Made by a program: the position numbers and the translations under genes. 64,000 nucleotides of DNA from Streptomyces spinosus. Its GTDB lineage: Bacteria; Actinomycetota; Actinomycetes; Streptomycetales; Streptomycetaceae. This document shows, piece by piece, positions 18,489-27,076 of this stretch (positions are counted from its first letter, which is position 1; each line of letters starts with the position of its first letter). The stretch lies in NCBI RefSeq assembly GCF_020400655.1, contig NZ_JAINRC010000004.1, forward strand, positions 186,001 through 250,000, in the 5' to 3' direction. The notes under the pieces are model-generated. The model did not search any database. It was not told the origin of the DNA and saw only the letters and a list, made by a program, of their open reading frames with translations.

Positions 18489-18803
18489 GCGGCGATGGTC
18501 GCAGAGGTGTACAAGGTTCGCATTCCGTTCTTTCCGGATACCTCTCCTCCTTACCGGTGCGAGGCCCGGTGCCGGTGGGACCGGGCCTCCGCGTCGCTAT
18601 GGGGCGCCACCGAGGGGCGACAAGGCCCCGCCGGGGGGTGGCAAGGCCCCGCCGCGGGGCGACGGGAACCGCGAAGGAGCGTCGGCTCCCGCGGAGGGCT
18701 GATGCCTCGCCGGGGGCTCATGCTCCCCCGGCGAGGACCAACGCCCCCGTTCGCTGAGCGGCTATGCGGCTAAGCGGGATCGTGGGCTTCCGCCGCGCCC
18801 AGG
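18489..18803. other. Intergenic region with repeated GC-rich segments
   Basis: This gap between the antiporter start and the terC end holds two direct copies of CAAGGCCCCGCCG (18621 and 18642) and the hairpin at 18705-18736. No supported gene was seen. Confidence 0.5.
18705..18736 (-). terminator. Hairpin downstream of terC
   Basis: A perfect 12-bp stem, 18705-18716 pairing with 18725-18736, with an 8-base loop. It lies 68 bases after the terC stop and lacks a T-run. Confidence 0.6.
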
Positions 18804-19805
18804 TCAGACGTCGACGCTGCTCTTGCGAGCACCCTCGCCGTCGGTGTGCGCCTCCCCGGCGGCCACCTGCTTCCGCGAGGCCAGCAGGCTGGTGACCGTG
18901 GTGACGGCCAGGACCGTGCAGATCACGCCGAGCGAGACCGGGATGCTGATCTCGGGCACGTGGACGCCCGACTCGTGCAGGGCGTGCAGCACCAGCTTGA
19001 CGCCGATGAAGCCGAGGATGATCGACAGCCCGTACGAGAGGTGGACCAGCTTCCTGAGCAGCCCGCCGATGAGGAAGTACAGCTGACGCAGACCCATCAG
19101 GGCGAACGCGTTAGCGGTGAAGACGATGTACGGGTCCTGCGTGAGGCCGAAGATCGCGGGGATGGAGTCTAGGGCGAACAGCACGTCCGTGGTGCCGATG
19201 GCGAGCATCACGACCAGCATCGGGGTCATGACGCGCTTGCCGTTCTGCTGGATCCACAGCTTGGTGCCGTGGTACCGGTCGGCCACGCCGAACCTGCGCT
19301 CCGCGGCCTTCAGCAGCTTGTTCTCCTCAAACTCCTCGTCGGCATCGTCCGTACGGGCCTCCTGGATGAGCTTCCAAGCAGTCCAGATCAGGAAGGCGCC
19401 GAAGAGGTAGAACACCCAGGAGAAGCTGGCGAGGATCGCGGCCCCGGCGGCGATGAAGACGGCCCGCAGGACCAGGGCTATGAGGACCCCGACGAGCAGG
19501 ACGCGCTGCTGGTACTGCGTGGGCACCGCGAACTTCGCCATGATCAGGACGAAGACGAAGAGGTTGTCGACGCTCAGCGACTTCTCGGTGATGAAGCCCG
19601 CGAAGAACTCACCGGCCGGCTGCCCGCCGCCGAAGACGAGGAGACCGAGACCGAAGAGGCCGGCGAGGGCGATCCAGACGGCTGTCCAGACGCCCGCTTC
19701 CTTGATCGACACCTCGTGCGGCTTGCGACCGATGAAGAAGTCGACCGAGATCAGGGCGGCGAGACCCGCGATGGTGAGGGCCCACAGGCCCATGGAGACT
19801 TCCAT
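18804..19805 (-). CDS. terC: TerC-family membrane protein, probable manganese exporter
   Basis: 333-residue TerC family protein with seven to nine helices. It starts MEVSMGLWALTIAGLAALISVDFFIGR and contains the signature acidic motifs ITEKSLSVDNLFVFVLIMAKF and FALDSIPAIFGLTQDPYIVFTANAFALMG, whose Asp residues are thought to bind metal. TerC/Alx/YkoY proteins export Mn2+, consistent with the yybP-ykoY manganese riboswitch in its leader. The ATG at 19805 follows GGAGGTGCA; the frame is open upstream, but that part is the riboswitch. Its Shine-Dalgarno lies in a perfect 10-bp hairpin arm, implying translational control. The C-terminal tail is short and polar. Confidence 0.93.
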   Translation of the reverse strand: MEVSMGLWALTIAGLAALISVDFFIGRKPHEVSIKEAGVWTAVWIALAGLFGLGLLVFGGGQPAGEFFAGFITEKSLSVDNLFVFVLIMAKFAVPTQYQQRVLLVGVLIALVLRAVFIAAGAAILASFSWVFYLFGAFLIWTAWKLIQEARTDDADEEFEENKLLKAAERRFGVADRYHGTKLWIQQNGKRVMTPMLVVMLAIGTTDVLFALDSIPAIFGLTQDPYIVFTANAFALMGLRQLYFLIGGLLRKLVHLSYGLSIILGFIGVKLVLHALHESGVHVPEISIPVSLGVICTVLAVTTVTSLLASRKQVAAGEAHTDGEGARKSSVDV

Positions 19806-19955
19806 TGCACCTCCGGCATTACGTGACGGCAAACACATCAGCGTTGTCGCTGCCGGAGGTCTCTTCCACCCGTGACGGGCCGGCGCCCCGGGACCGGACC
19901 GGTCCGTACTGACGGGTGCGCCGCAGTGAGGGAGTACTCCCCTCCGTACGGAAGA
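19806..19955 (-). promoter_or_regulatory. yybP-ykoY manganese riboswitch in the terC leader
   Basis: The minus-strand leader carries the conserved pieces of this aptamer in order: AGGGGAGTA (GGGGAGTA at 19942-19935), then CGTCAGTACG (19914-19905). A P1 stem closes it: TCTTCC (19955-19950) pairs with GGAAGA (19867-19862). The expression platform follows directly: ACCTCCGGCA (19860-19851) is perfectly complementary to TGCCGGAGGT (19818-19809), which holds the Shine-Dalgarno GGAGG. Metal binding that stabilises P1 would free the ribosome site and raise TerC. An alternative inner hairpin CAGCG/CGCTG lies between the arms. Confidence 0.85.
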
Positions 19956-19977
19956 CTGTACCCCAATCACCAAGGAA

Positions 19978-20030
19978 AGGTAAAGCGATAGGTAAAGCAT
20001 GCGCCAAGTAAGCAGGTCAGGCTAGCTTTA
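19978..20030. promoter_or_regulatory. terC upstream region: DtxR/IdeR-like box and AGGTAAAGC repeats
   Basis: GCAGGTCAGGCTAGCTTTA (20012-20030) matches the iron-box consensus TTAGGTTAGGCTAACCTAA at 13 of 19 positions. AGGTAAAGC occurs twice (19978-19986, 19990-19998) with a 12-bp period, and TAAAGC/GCTTTA form an inverted pair across the region. The stretch is much more AT-rich than its surroundings. It is the likely terC promoter under a DtxR-family metal regulator. Confidence 0.45.
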
Positions 20031-22040
20031 CTATTGCTTGGCACGGACTCGGGCGACCTCGGTGAGCACCTCGTGCAGGGTCCGGTCGACGGCGGGGGTC
20101 AGTGAGGGTTCGTAGGTCCAGGCGTGACCGATCCAGGGATCGGCGAGGTGGTCGTCGGGCAGCGGGGTGAGTCGCAGAAGCGAACGCCATAGCGGATCGA
20201 GCAAGGGGCCGTATGCGGTGGTCTCCGCACGGTTGGCGATGAGCAGGAGGTGGACGCCGACGGCCGGCCCCTCATCCGCGAGGTAGCGCAGCCGGGTCAC
20301 CGAACGGTCGTCGAACCCGTGCGGGAAGTCGTTGACGATCAGGAGTTGCTGGGCGATGTCCACGTCCGCCGGCAGCGACTCGGCCGCCCCACCGCGCACC
20401 GCCATCTGCACCAGGTCGACGCGCCGGGTGAGCCCCTCCAGCGCCTGCGCGACACCCCCCGCCCCGGTCGCGGGCGGCGCCGCGAGAAGCCCGGTCCGCG
20501 TCAGCGGCAGCAGCGCGTGGGTCCCGGCACCGGCAGGGTCGAGGACGCGCACGGTGAATTCGCCGGCCGGGTGTACGGCGAGCAGGCGCGCCGCGAGGGC
20601 GACGGCCACGGACATGGCCAGGTTCCGCAGCTCGGCGGGGTCCGTCAGGTGAGCGGCGCCGGCCCCGGACGGACCGCTGTCGATCCACAGACCCCTCTCC
20701 AGGGGCAGCCTGACCAGCAGGGGAATGCGCAAGGGCGCGCTTTCGGGCAGGTGCAGATCGCCGAGCCGCAGCGCCATCGGCGGCTCGGCGGGGACGCGGT
20801 AGGCGTGCCAGACGGGGCTGTCCCAGCGGGCGCAGGCGGGCGGGAGCGCGGGCTCGACCACCTCGGCCTCGGCGATGAGCTGGGCGAGGTCGCGGTCGAA
20901 GGCCGCCCGTGCCTGGCCTGCCAGCTGGGTCCGGCGGGCGTGGGCCGCCTCACGCGCGGCGTCACCCGCCGTGCCGAGTCGCGTGCGGGGGTCGGCGAGG
21001 GTCTGGTCGAGCTCCTTCTCCAGGCGGGAGTCGGCGAAGTCGACGGCGCTCCGGTAGGCGGCCGTGGTGCGGGCGAGGTCCTCGAACATGCCCCAGACCT
21101 GGTTGTACAGCCGTTCCTCCATCGACCAGCCCACGGCGTCTCCGGCAACGGGCCGGGCGGGCTGTCCGTCGGCGACCGAGGGGGCCTCGGGCGAGGGCGG
21201 AAGCCCGCGGGTGCGGCGCGGGTGTGTGTAGTCGACCGGGCCGCCGGGCTGGTGGGGATCGGGGCCGCCATCCTCGCCAGGGGTCTGCGGGTGGTACGGA
21301 CGCGGCGGCTTCGGCGGCCCTGAAGCGGACGACTCGGACGCGGTGGCGGGCGGAGAAGCCGGCGCGGGCTGCGAAGCGGTGGCGGGCCGCCAGGCGGATG
21401 CCGGTGGAGGGGTGGGCGAGGTCCGCGGTGCCGAGGCGGAGGCGGTCCGGGGACCGGCATCGGTCGGCGGTACCGATGCCGTACCGGGCAGGGTCCGGGT
21501 CGCCGCCTCCTGGATGGCCGTCGCGAGGTCGTCCGCGTCGGTCAGCCCCCGGTCGGCGAGGAGGGCGGGGAGACCGCTCGCGTAGCCCTGCCCCATCGCG
21601 CGGACTTTCCAGGCGCCCTGTCTGCGGTACAGCTCCAGGGCGATCACGGCCGTCTCGGTGTCCAGGCCGGTGAGGGTGTAGCAGGCCAGTTCGGTGCCGC
21701 CGGGTCCGCTCACCGCGGTGTGCGGGGCCGGGACGGCACCGAAGCCGAGGTGGCCCGCCGTGCCGGCGGGCAGGGCGAGGAACACGTCGACGCGGTGCAC
21801 GGCCTCGGGCAGGGCGTCCAGGTCGACGGCCAGGCGGTGCCCGGCGGCCACCTGCCGGGGCACCTCGACGCCCGGCAGGGCGGGGGCCCCGGCGTGGGCC
21901 ACCCACTGGCGGCCGTGCACCATTCCGTGCTCGTCGCCGAGTGTGAGTCCGGTCAGGACCGGCACCCCGGCCGAGATCCGGATCTCCAGCCGGACGTGGG
22001 ACAGCGGGTGGTTCTGCCCCCGCACCAGCTCGGCCCCCAT
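20031..22040 (-). CDS. TerD-domain protein fused to a large ATPase-like C-terminal domain
   Basis: About 669 residues. The first 175 residues are a TerD-like domain (VRLEIRISAGVPVLTGLTLG, LACYTLTGLDTETAVIALELYRRQGAWKVRAMGQGYASGLP). A Pro/Ala/Ser-rich linker of about 120 residues follows, then a helical region, then a domain from about residue 400 to the end with VRLPLERGLWIDSGPSGAG, FTVRVLDPAGAG, LLIVNDFPHGF and VGVHLLLIANR. That last block resembles an FtsK/HerA-type ATPase core that has lost its Walker A lysine, but I am not certain. ATG 22040 has AGGGGG before it; a GTG at 22049 is in frame. It follows terD after 29 bases, so the two form an operon. Confidence 0.75.
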   Translation of the reverse strand: MGAELVRGQNHPLSHVRLEIRISAGVPVLTGLTLGDEHGMVHGRQWVAHAGAPALPGVEVPRQVAAGHRLAVDLDALPEAVHRVDVFLALPAGTAGHLGFGAVPAPHTAVSGPGGTELACYTLTGLDTETAVIALELYRRQGAWKVRAMGQGYASGLPALLADRGLTDADDLATAIQEAATRTLPGTASVPPTDAGPRTASASAPRTSPTPPPASAWRPATASQPAPASPPATASESSASGPPKPPRPYHPQTPGEDGGPDPHQPGGPVDYTHPRRTRGLPPSPEAPSVADGQPARPVAGDAVGWSMEERLYNQVWGMFEDLARTTAAYRSAVDFADSRLEKELDQTLADPRTRLGTAGDAAREAAHARRTQLAGQARAAFDRDLAQLIAEAEVVEPALPPACARWDSPVWHAYRVPAEPPMALRLGDLHLPESAPLRIPLLVRLPLERGLWIDSGPSGAGAAHLTDPAELRNLAMSVAVALAARLLAVHPAGEFTVRVLDPAGAGTHALLPLTRTGLLAAPPATGAGGVAQALEGLTRRVDLVQMAVRGGAAESLPADVDIAQQLLIVNDFPHGFDDRSVTRLRYLADEGPAVGVHLLLIANRAETTAYGPLLDPLWRSLLRLTPLPDDHLADPWIGHAWTYEPSLTPAVDRTLHEVLTEVARVRAKQ

Positions 22041-22069
22041 CGGCGTCACCCCCCTGCCGGCGACGGGCC

Positions 22070-22648
22070 CTAGAGGTGCGGCAGGATCGCCGGCATCAGG
22101 TCCTGGAAGGTACGGCCCCTGGCCGGGGCGCCGATGGCCGTCATCGTCCAGCCGGAACCCGCCCGGTGCACCTTGGCCATGATCTGGGCGGTGTACTCGC
22201 CGCCGCCGGCCAGGGTGTAGCGGGCGAGTTCCTGGCCGTTGGTCTCGTCCACGAGACGGCAGAAGGCGTTCTGCACCTCCTGGAAGGTCTGGCCGGTGAA
22301 GGAGTTGACCGTGAAGACGATCTGATCGATGTGGACCGGGACGCGCTGCAGGTCCACCAGGATGGCCTCGTCGTCCCCGCCCTGGCCGGCACCGCCGACG
22401 AGGTTGTCACCGGTGTGCCGCACGGAACCGTCGTCGCTGACCAGGTGGCGGAAGAAGACGACGTCCTTGGGTTCCGCGCCGGCGAAGAGAACGGCGGAGG
22501 CGTCCAGGTCGATCTCGCGGGTGCGGGAACCGAACAGGCCGCGCCGCTTGGCCGCCTGCCAGCCGAGGCCCATGCGGACCGCCGTCAGGGTGGCCCCGTC
22601 CTTCTTCTCCAGGCTGATGGCCTGACCCTTGGACAAGTTGACGGACAC
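22070..22648 (-). CDS. terD: TerD-family calcium-binding stress protein
   Basis: 192-residue TerD family protein. It begins VSVNLSKGQAISLEK and contains the family blocks RMGLGWQAAKRRG, IDLDASAVLF, VFFRHLVSDDGSVRHTGDNLVGGAGQGGDDEAILVDL and VFTVNSF, including the acidic residues that bind Ca2+ in TerD proteins. In tellurite/stress gene sets TerD proteins associate at the membrane with TerC. GTG 22648 is chosen because AGAGGGG precedes it and the length then equals the usual 191-192 residues; the frame continues 18 codons upstream. Downstream is the TerD fusion protein. Confidence 0.93.
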   Translation of the reverse strand: MSVNLSKGQAISLEKKDGATLTAVRMGLGWQAAKRRGLFGSRTREIDLDASAVLFAGAEPKDVVFFRHLVSDDGSVRHTGDNLVGGAGQGGDDEAILVDLQRVPVHIDQIVFTVNSFTGQTFQEVQNAFCRLVDETNGQELARYTLAGGGEYTAQIMAKVHRAGSGWTMTAIGAPARGRTFQDLMPAILPHL

Positions 22649-22818
22649 GGCTGAATCCCCTCTCGACGGTCCCCTGTTGCCGCGCGAGCCGTTGCTGCTC
22701 ACCGCGCGGTTGTTCAGAACCCTACGCAGGGCCCCGAACGGTGCCGACCCCCGGCCCGGGCTTTGTGTCGGGGTTGCAACACTTGGCGTCCGGGCCGAAG
22801 GCCGGTACCGGGCGGGAC

Positions 22819-24966
22819 TCAGGCCAGCCCGGCTTCCCGCATCTGGCGCAGCTCCTTCTTCATCTCGGAGACCTCGTCGCGCAGCCGGGCCGCGATCTCG
22901 AACTGCAGCTCCGCGGCGGCGGCACGCATGCGCTCGGTCATCTCCTCGATCTGCTCCGCCAGTTCGGCCGCGGGGCGGTCCGTGGGCACCGCCTTGCCCT
23001 TGGCGTTCCTGGCGGCCTTTCCGGCCTTCGCGCCCTTGGCCGCCTTGTCGCCGAGTGCCGGAACGGGGGCCTTCGCTGCCTTGCCGTCCTTCGTCTTGCG
23101 GTACCCGGAGCCGAGGAGCTGTTCGGTGTCGACCTCCTCACGGGCGATCTGGGCGACGATGTCGTTGATCTTCTTGCGCAGCGGCTGCGGGTCGATGCCG
23201 TTCGCCTTGTTGTAGGCGACCTGCTTCTCCCGGCGGCGGTTGGTCTCCTCGATGGCCTTCTCCATCGCCGGGGTGATCTTGTCGGCGTACATGTGGACCT
23301 GGCCGGAGACGTTGCGCGCCGCTCGGCCGATGGTCTGGATCAGCGAGGTGCCCGACCGGAGGAAGCCCTCCTTGTCGGCGTCCAGGATCGCCACCAGGGA
23401 CACCTCGGGCAGGTCGAGGCCCTCACGGAGCAGGTTGATGCCGACCAGGACGTCGTACTCACCGGAACGCAGTTCGCGCAGCAGCTCGACGCGGCGCAGG
23501 GTGTCGACGTCGCTGTGCAGGTAGCGCACCTGGATGCCGAGTTCCAGGAAGTAGTCGGTGAGGTCCTCGGCCATCTTCTTCGTCAGCGTGGTGACGAGGA
23601 CCCGCTCGTCCTTCTCGGTGCGCTTGCGGATCTCGTGCACCAGGTCGTCGATCTGGCCCTCGGTGGGCTTGACCACGACCTCCGGGTCGACCAGGCCGGT
23701 CGGGCGGATGATCTGCTCCACGAAGCCGTCCGAACGCGACAGCTCGTAGGGGCCCGGGGTGGCCGACAGGTAGACGGTCTGCCCGATGCGCTCCTGGAAC
23801 TCCTCCCACTTCAGCGGCCGGTTGTCCAGGGCGGACGGCAGGCGGAAGCCGTGGTCCACGAGGGTCCGCTTGCGGGAGGCGTCACCCTCGTACATCGCGC
23901 CGATCTGCGGGACGGTGACGTGCGACTCGTCGATGACGAGCAGGAAGTCGTCCGGGAAGTAGTCCAGCAGCGTGTTCGGCGGGGAGCCCGGCGAGCGGCC
24001 GTCGAAGTGCATCGAGTAGTTCTCCACGCCGGAGCAGGTGCCGATCTGGCGGAGCATCTCGATGTCGTACGTGGTGCGCATCCGCAGGCGCTGGGCCTCC
24101 AGGAGCTTGCCCTGCTTCTCCAGCTCGCCCAGGCGCTCGCCCAGTTCCTTCTCGATGTCGTTGACGGCCCGCTCCATGCGCTCGGGCCCGGCGACGTAGT
24201 GGGAGGCGGGGAAGACGTAGAGCTGCCGGTCGTCGCTGATGATCTCGCCGGTGAGCGGGTGCAGTGTGGACAGCGCCTCGATCTCGTCGCCGAACATCTC
24301 GATGCGGACGGCCAGCTCCTCGTAGACCGGGAAGATCTCGATGGTGTCGCCGCGGACCCGGAAGGTGCCGCGGGTGAACGCCATGTCGTTGCGCGTGTAC
24401 TGGATGTCGACGAAGCGGCGCAGCAGCTCGTCCCGGTCGATCTCGTCGCCGACACGGAGGGTGACCATGCGGTCCACGTACTCCTGCGGAGTACCGAGGC
24501 CGTAGATGCAGGACACCGAGGCGACCACGACGACGTCACGCCGGGTGAGCAGCGAGTTGGTGGCCGAGTGGCGCAGACGCTCGACCTCCTCGTTGATCGA
24601 GGAGTCCTTCTCGATGTAGGTGTCCGACTGCGGGACGTAGGCCTCGGGCTGGTAGTAGTCGTAGTACGAGACGAAGTACTCGACGGCGTTGTTCGGCAGC
24701 AGCTCGCGGAACTCGTTGGCCAGCTGCGCGGCCAGCGTCTTGTTCGGCGCCATCACGAGGGTCGGGCGCTGGAGCTTCTCGATCATCCACGCGGTGGTGG
24801 CGGACTTGCCGGTGCCGGTCGCGCCTAGGAGGACGACGTCCTTCTCGCCGGCCTCGATGCGCTTGGCCAGCTCGGCGATGGCTGCCGGCTGGTCGCCGCT
24901 GGGCTGGTAGGGGCTGACGACCTCGAAGGGCGCCACCGTGCGTTCGATGTGGGAAACGGGCCGCAT
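22819..24966 (-). CDS. uvrB: Excinuclease ABC subunit B
   Basis: UvrB verifies damage and recruits UvrC. The 715-residue product starts [20 protein letters not shown], with helicase motifs: Walker A GATGTGKS near residue 50, the beta-hairpin [12 protein letters not shown] that locks the [12 protein letters not shown] as motif [15 protein letters not shown] and QTIGRAARN as motifs V and VI. A C-terminal UVR domain binds UvrC. A Lys/Ala-rich linker of about 45 residues ([18 protein letters not shown]) separates helicase and UVR domains, longer than in enteric UvrB. The ATG lies 7 bases after a TACGGT -10 box that belongs to an exact PafBC-type promoter. Confidence 0.97.
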   Translation of the reverse strand: MRPVSHIERTVAPFEVVSPYQPSGDQPAAIAELAKRIEAGEKDVVLLGATGTGKSATTAWMIEKLQRPTLVMAPNKTLAAQLANEFRELLPNNAVEYFVSYYDYYQPEAYVPQSDTYIEKDSSINEEVERLRHSATNSLLTRRDVVVVASVSCIYGLGTPQEYVDRMVTLRVGDEIDRDELLRRFVDIQYTRNDMAFTRGTFRVRGDTIEIFPVYEELAVRIEMFGDEIEALSTLHPLTGEIISDDRQLYVFPASHYVAGPERMERAVNDIEKELGERLGELEKQGKLLEAQRLRMRTTYDIEMLRQIGTCSGVENYSMHFDGRSPGSPPNTLLDYFPDDFLLVIDESHVTVPQIGAMYEGDASRKRTLVDHGFRLPSALDNRPLKWEEFQERIGQTVYLSATPGPYELSRSDGFVEQIIRPTGLVDPEVVVKPTEGQIDDLVHEIRKRTEKDERVLVTTLTKKMAEDLTDYFLELGIQVRYLHSDVDTLRRVELLRELRSGEYDVLVGINLLREGLDLPEVSLVAILDADKEGFLRSGTSLIQTIGRAARNVSGQVHMYADKITPAMEKAIEETNRRREKQVAYNKANGIDPQPLRKKINDIVAQIAREEVDTEQLLGSGYRKTKDGKAAKAPVPALGDKAAKGAKAGKAARNAKGKAVPTDRPAAELAEQIEEMTERMRAAAAELQFEIAARLRDEVSEMKKELRQMREAGLA

Positions 24967-24996
24967 GTCATCAACCGTACGACCCCGCACTGACAA
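24967..24996 (-). promoter_or_regulatory. PafBC-type DNA-damage promoter of uvrB, leaderless
   Basis: Minus strand: TTGTCAGTG (24996-24988), 8 bases, TACGGT (24979-24974), 7 bases, ATG. The match to the damage element is exact and the distance to the ATG implies a leaderless transcript. Confidence 0.88.
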
Positions 24997-25006
24997 CCGG
25001 TTCCGA

Positions 25007-25885
25007 TCAGCGGTTCTGCGGGGTGCGGGAGGCGTGGTGCTCGGGCCGGCGCACCGGGTGGTGTCCGTCGTGGACGGCGAGGCGGCGCTCGGCGTGGGAG
25101 GCGACGGCGGCGGCCGGAACACCCGGTTTCTGCTCGACGGGCCTCCAGTCGGGGCGGCCCACGAGCATCAGCGGGTCGAAGATCACTACGACGCCCGCGA
25201 GGAGCAGGAAGGCGAGCGGTCCGATCAGCATCGGCGCCAGCGCGGAAGCGGCCGGCGCGCCCCCGGCGGTGCGGGAGGCGCCGTCGAGGTGGACACTCAG
25301 GGCGGCCATGCCGGTGTAGTGCATGCCGCTGACCGCGAGCCCCATGACGAGGCTCGCGCCGACGCTCCACAGGAGGCCCCGCACCTGTCCGGCGGCCCAC
25401 AGGGCGGCGGTGGCGGCGACGACCGCTATGACGACGGAGGCGGCGACGGTGGCGGTGTTGTAGGTGAACCGTCCCTGGAAGTGGACGCCCGCCATACCGA
25501 GGTAGTGCATCGAGGCGACACCCAGACCGGTGATCGTGCCGCCGGTGAACAGGGACGTGCCGGTGGCCCCCCGGTAGCCGACGATGAAGATCCCTACACC
25601 GACCATGACGATGGCGAGGCCGAGGCTCGCGTAGGTCATCGGCTTGTCGTAGTGGAGCGGTGCCTCCTCGACGCTGAAACCCATCATGGCGACGAAGTGC
25701 ATGGTCCAGATGCCGGAGCCGATCGCCGCCGAGCCGAGGGCCAGCCACGCGGGCCGCCGTGCGTGCGTGACCAGCAGGGACCGTGTGGTGCAGCGCAGGC
25801 CGAGGGCGCCGCCGAGGCACGCCATCAGGTAGGCCACCAACGGGGTGACGGCCCCATAGCTGAATCCGTCGACCGTGCCTTGCAT
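25007..25885 (-). CDS. MHYT-domain integral membrane protein
   Basis: 292-residue membrane protein with the MHYT sensor domain. Three repeats carry the signature: MHFVAMM, MHYLGMA and MHYTGMA, each at the outer end of a helix pair; the Met and His residues are proposed to bind copper and sense O2, CO or NO. Unlike many MHYT proteins it has no GGDEF/EAL domain, only a short polar tail rich in H, R and P. The start ATG 25885 begins [16 protein letters not shown], leading into the first helix; the frame is open 44 codons further without homology. It ends 41 bases before the uvrB start, so read-through into uvrB is possible. Confidence 0.87.
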   Translation of the reverse strand: MQGTVDGFSYGAVTPLVAYLMACLGGALGLRCTTRSLLVTHARRPAWLALGSAAIGSGIWTMHFVAMMGFSVEEAPLHYDKPMTYASLGLAIVMVGVGIFIVGYRGATGTSLFTGGTITGLGVASMHYLGMAGVHFQGRFTYNTATVAASVVIAVVAATAALWAAGQVRGLLWSVGASLVMGLAVSGMHYTGMAALSVHLDGASRTAGGAPAASALAPMLIGPLAFLLLAGVVVIFDPLMLVGRPDWRPVEQKPGVPAAAVASHAERRLAVHDGHHPVRRPEHHASRTPQNR

Positions 25886-26030
25886 CCGCGGCTGCCCTTT
25901 CCGCCTTCTTCTGTCCCGGAAAACCCGAATACGCCCCCGTCCCAGGACCGCACGGGCGGTCAGGGTTGTCGCAGAGAGTATGACCCCCCTCGGATGGGTC
26001 GAACGATTTTCCGGCAAAGAAACACGGCCT

Positions 26031-26048
26031 TGCCGCAGTTGTGCGGCA
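26031..26048. promoter_or_regulatory. Perfect inverted repeat in the MHYT/GDPD divergent region
   Basis: TGCCGCA-GTTG-TGCGGCA lies between the two divergent starts, 145 bases from the MHYT start and 116 bases from the GDPD start. It could be an operator or a short hairpin. Confidence 0.3.
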
Positions 26049-26163
26049 TCGGTGAGCGGACTTGGACATCTCCATGCATTGTGTGGGCGTCGTGCGCCGG
26101 GCGTCGTTGACTCAGTGCTGCCAGTCTGTTGCTGTCGGTATCCGCTCGATGCGAGGAGGACGC

Positions 26164-27036
26164 ATGTACGCGCGCGTAGTCGCTGCCCCTGTGGCCGCGG
26201 CCCTGGGGACGGTGACCGCCCTGCTGAGCCCCCCGTCCGACGCCCGGGCGGGCGAGCACGGCGTGCCCACGGTGATCGCCCACCGGGGCGCCTCCACCTA
26301 CGCGCCCGAGAACACGCTCCCGGCCGTCGACAAGGCCGCCGAACTGGGCTTCTCGTGGGTCGAGAACGACGTCCAGCGCACCAAAGACGGCCAGCTGGTC
26401 GTCCTGCACGACGAGACCCTGCGGCGCACCACGAACGCCGAGGAGCTCTTCCCCGGCCGGGCGCCGTGGAAGGTGCGGGACTTCACCGCCGCCGAGATCG
26501 CCCGGCTGGACGCGGGCAGCTGGTTCTCCCCCGTCTACGCGGGCGTGCGCGTGCCGACGCTGAAGGAGTACATGCGCCGGATCGAGCACAACCACCAGAA
26601 ACTCCTCCTCGAGATCAAGAACCCGGAGCTGTACCCGGGCATCGAACAGCAGACGCTGAAGCTCCTGGGCAACGAGGGCTGGCTGGGCGGCAGGCACCTG
26701 GGACGGCTGATCGTGCAGAGCTTCAGCGCCGACAGCGTGCGGACCGTGCACGAGCTGAAACCGGCGGTCGTCACCGGCTACCTCGGTACGCCCACCGCGG
26801 CGCAGCTGCACGGGTTGACGCGCTTCACGGATCTGATCAATCCCTCGTACGGGTCACTCTCGCGGGGGTACGTCGCCTCCGTGCACGCCTTGCACGGACC
26901 GCACGGCCGGCCGCTGGAACTCCTCGCCTGGACGGTGGACGACGCGGCCACCGCACGTAAGGTCGCCGGCTACGGGGTCGACGGGATCATCAGCAACAAG
27001 CCCGACGTGGTGCGGGCGGCGCTGGGCTCCGACTGA
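26164..27036 (+). CDS. Secreted glycerophosphodiester phosphodiesterase
   Basis: 290-residue GDPD-family enzyme hydrolysing glycerophosphodiesters to glycerol-3-phosphate and an alcohol. The signal peptide (MYARVVAAPVAAALGTVTALL, ending near ARAGEHG) marks it as exported. The catalytic core reads VIAHRGASTYAPENTLPA, with the catalytic His and the Arg-Gly, ENDVQRTKDGQLVVLHDETL with the metal-binding Glu/Asp and second His, and LLLEIKNPELYPG. It ends with the usual VDGIISNKPDVV. The site GAGGAGG sits just before ATG 26164. It probably scavenges phospholipid head groups; no pho box was identified. Confidence 0.93.
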   Translation: MYARVVAAPVAAALGTVTALLSPPSDARAGEHGVPTVIAHRGASTYAPENTLPAVDKAAELGFSWVENDVQRTKDGQLVVLHDETLRRTTNAEELFPGRAPWKVRDFTAAEIARLDAGSWFSPVYAGVRVPTLKEYMRRIEHNHQKLLLEIKNPELYPGIEQQTLKLLGNEGWLGGRHLGRLIVQSFSADSVRTVHELKPAVVTGYLGTPTAAQLHGLTRFTDLINPSYGSLSRGYVASVHALHGPHGRPLELLAWTVDDAATARKVAGYGVDGIISNKPDVVRAALGSD

Positions 27037-27047
27037 GCCGGACGGCG

Positions 27048-27076
27048 TTGTCAGTGGCGGGTCGTACCGTAGGCGC
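27048..27076 (+). promoter_or_regulatory. PafBC-type DNA-damage promoter of ogt, leaderless
   Basis: TTGTCAGTG (27048-27056), 8 bases, TACCGT (27065-27070), 6 bases, ATG 27077. This is the same exact element and geometry as for uvrB. Confidence 0.87.

Noticed and set aside
22741..24828. A 695-residue plus-strand open frame opposite uvrB
   Set aside because: Antisense shadow; uvrB on the other strand is certain. The same holds for long frames opposite uvrA, rpsA, the TerD fusion and the FUSC gene.
26100..26163. TTGACT at about 26106 as -35 of the glycerophosphodiesterase gene
   Set aside because: No TANNNT sequence lies at 16-18 bases distance, so it was not listed as a promoter.
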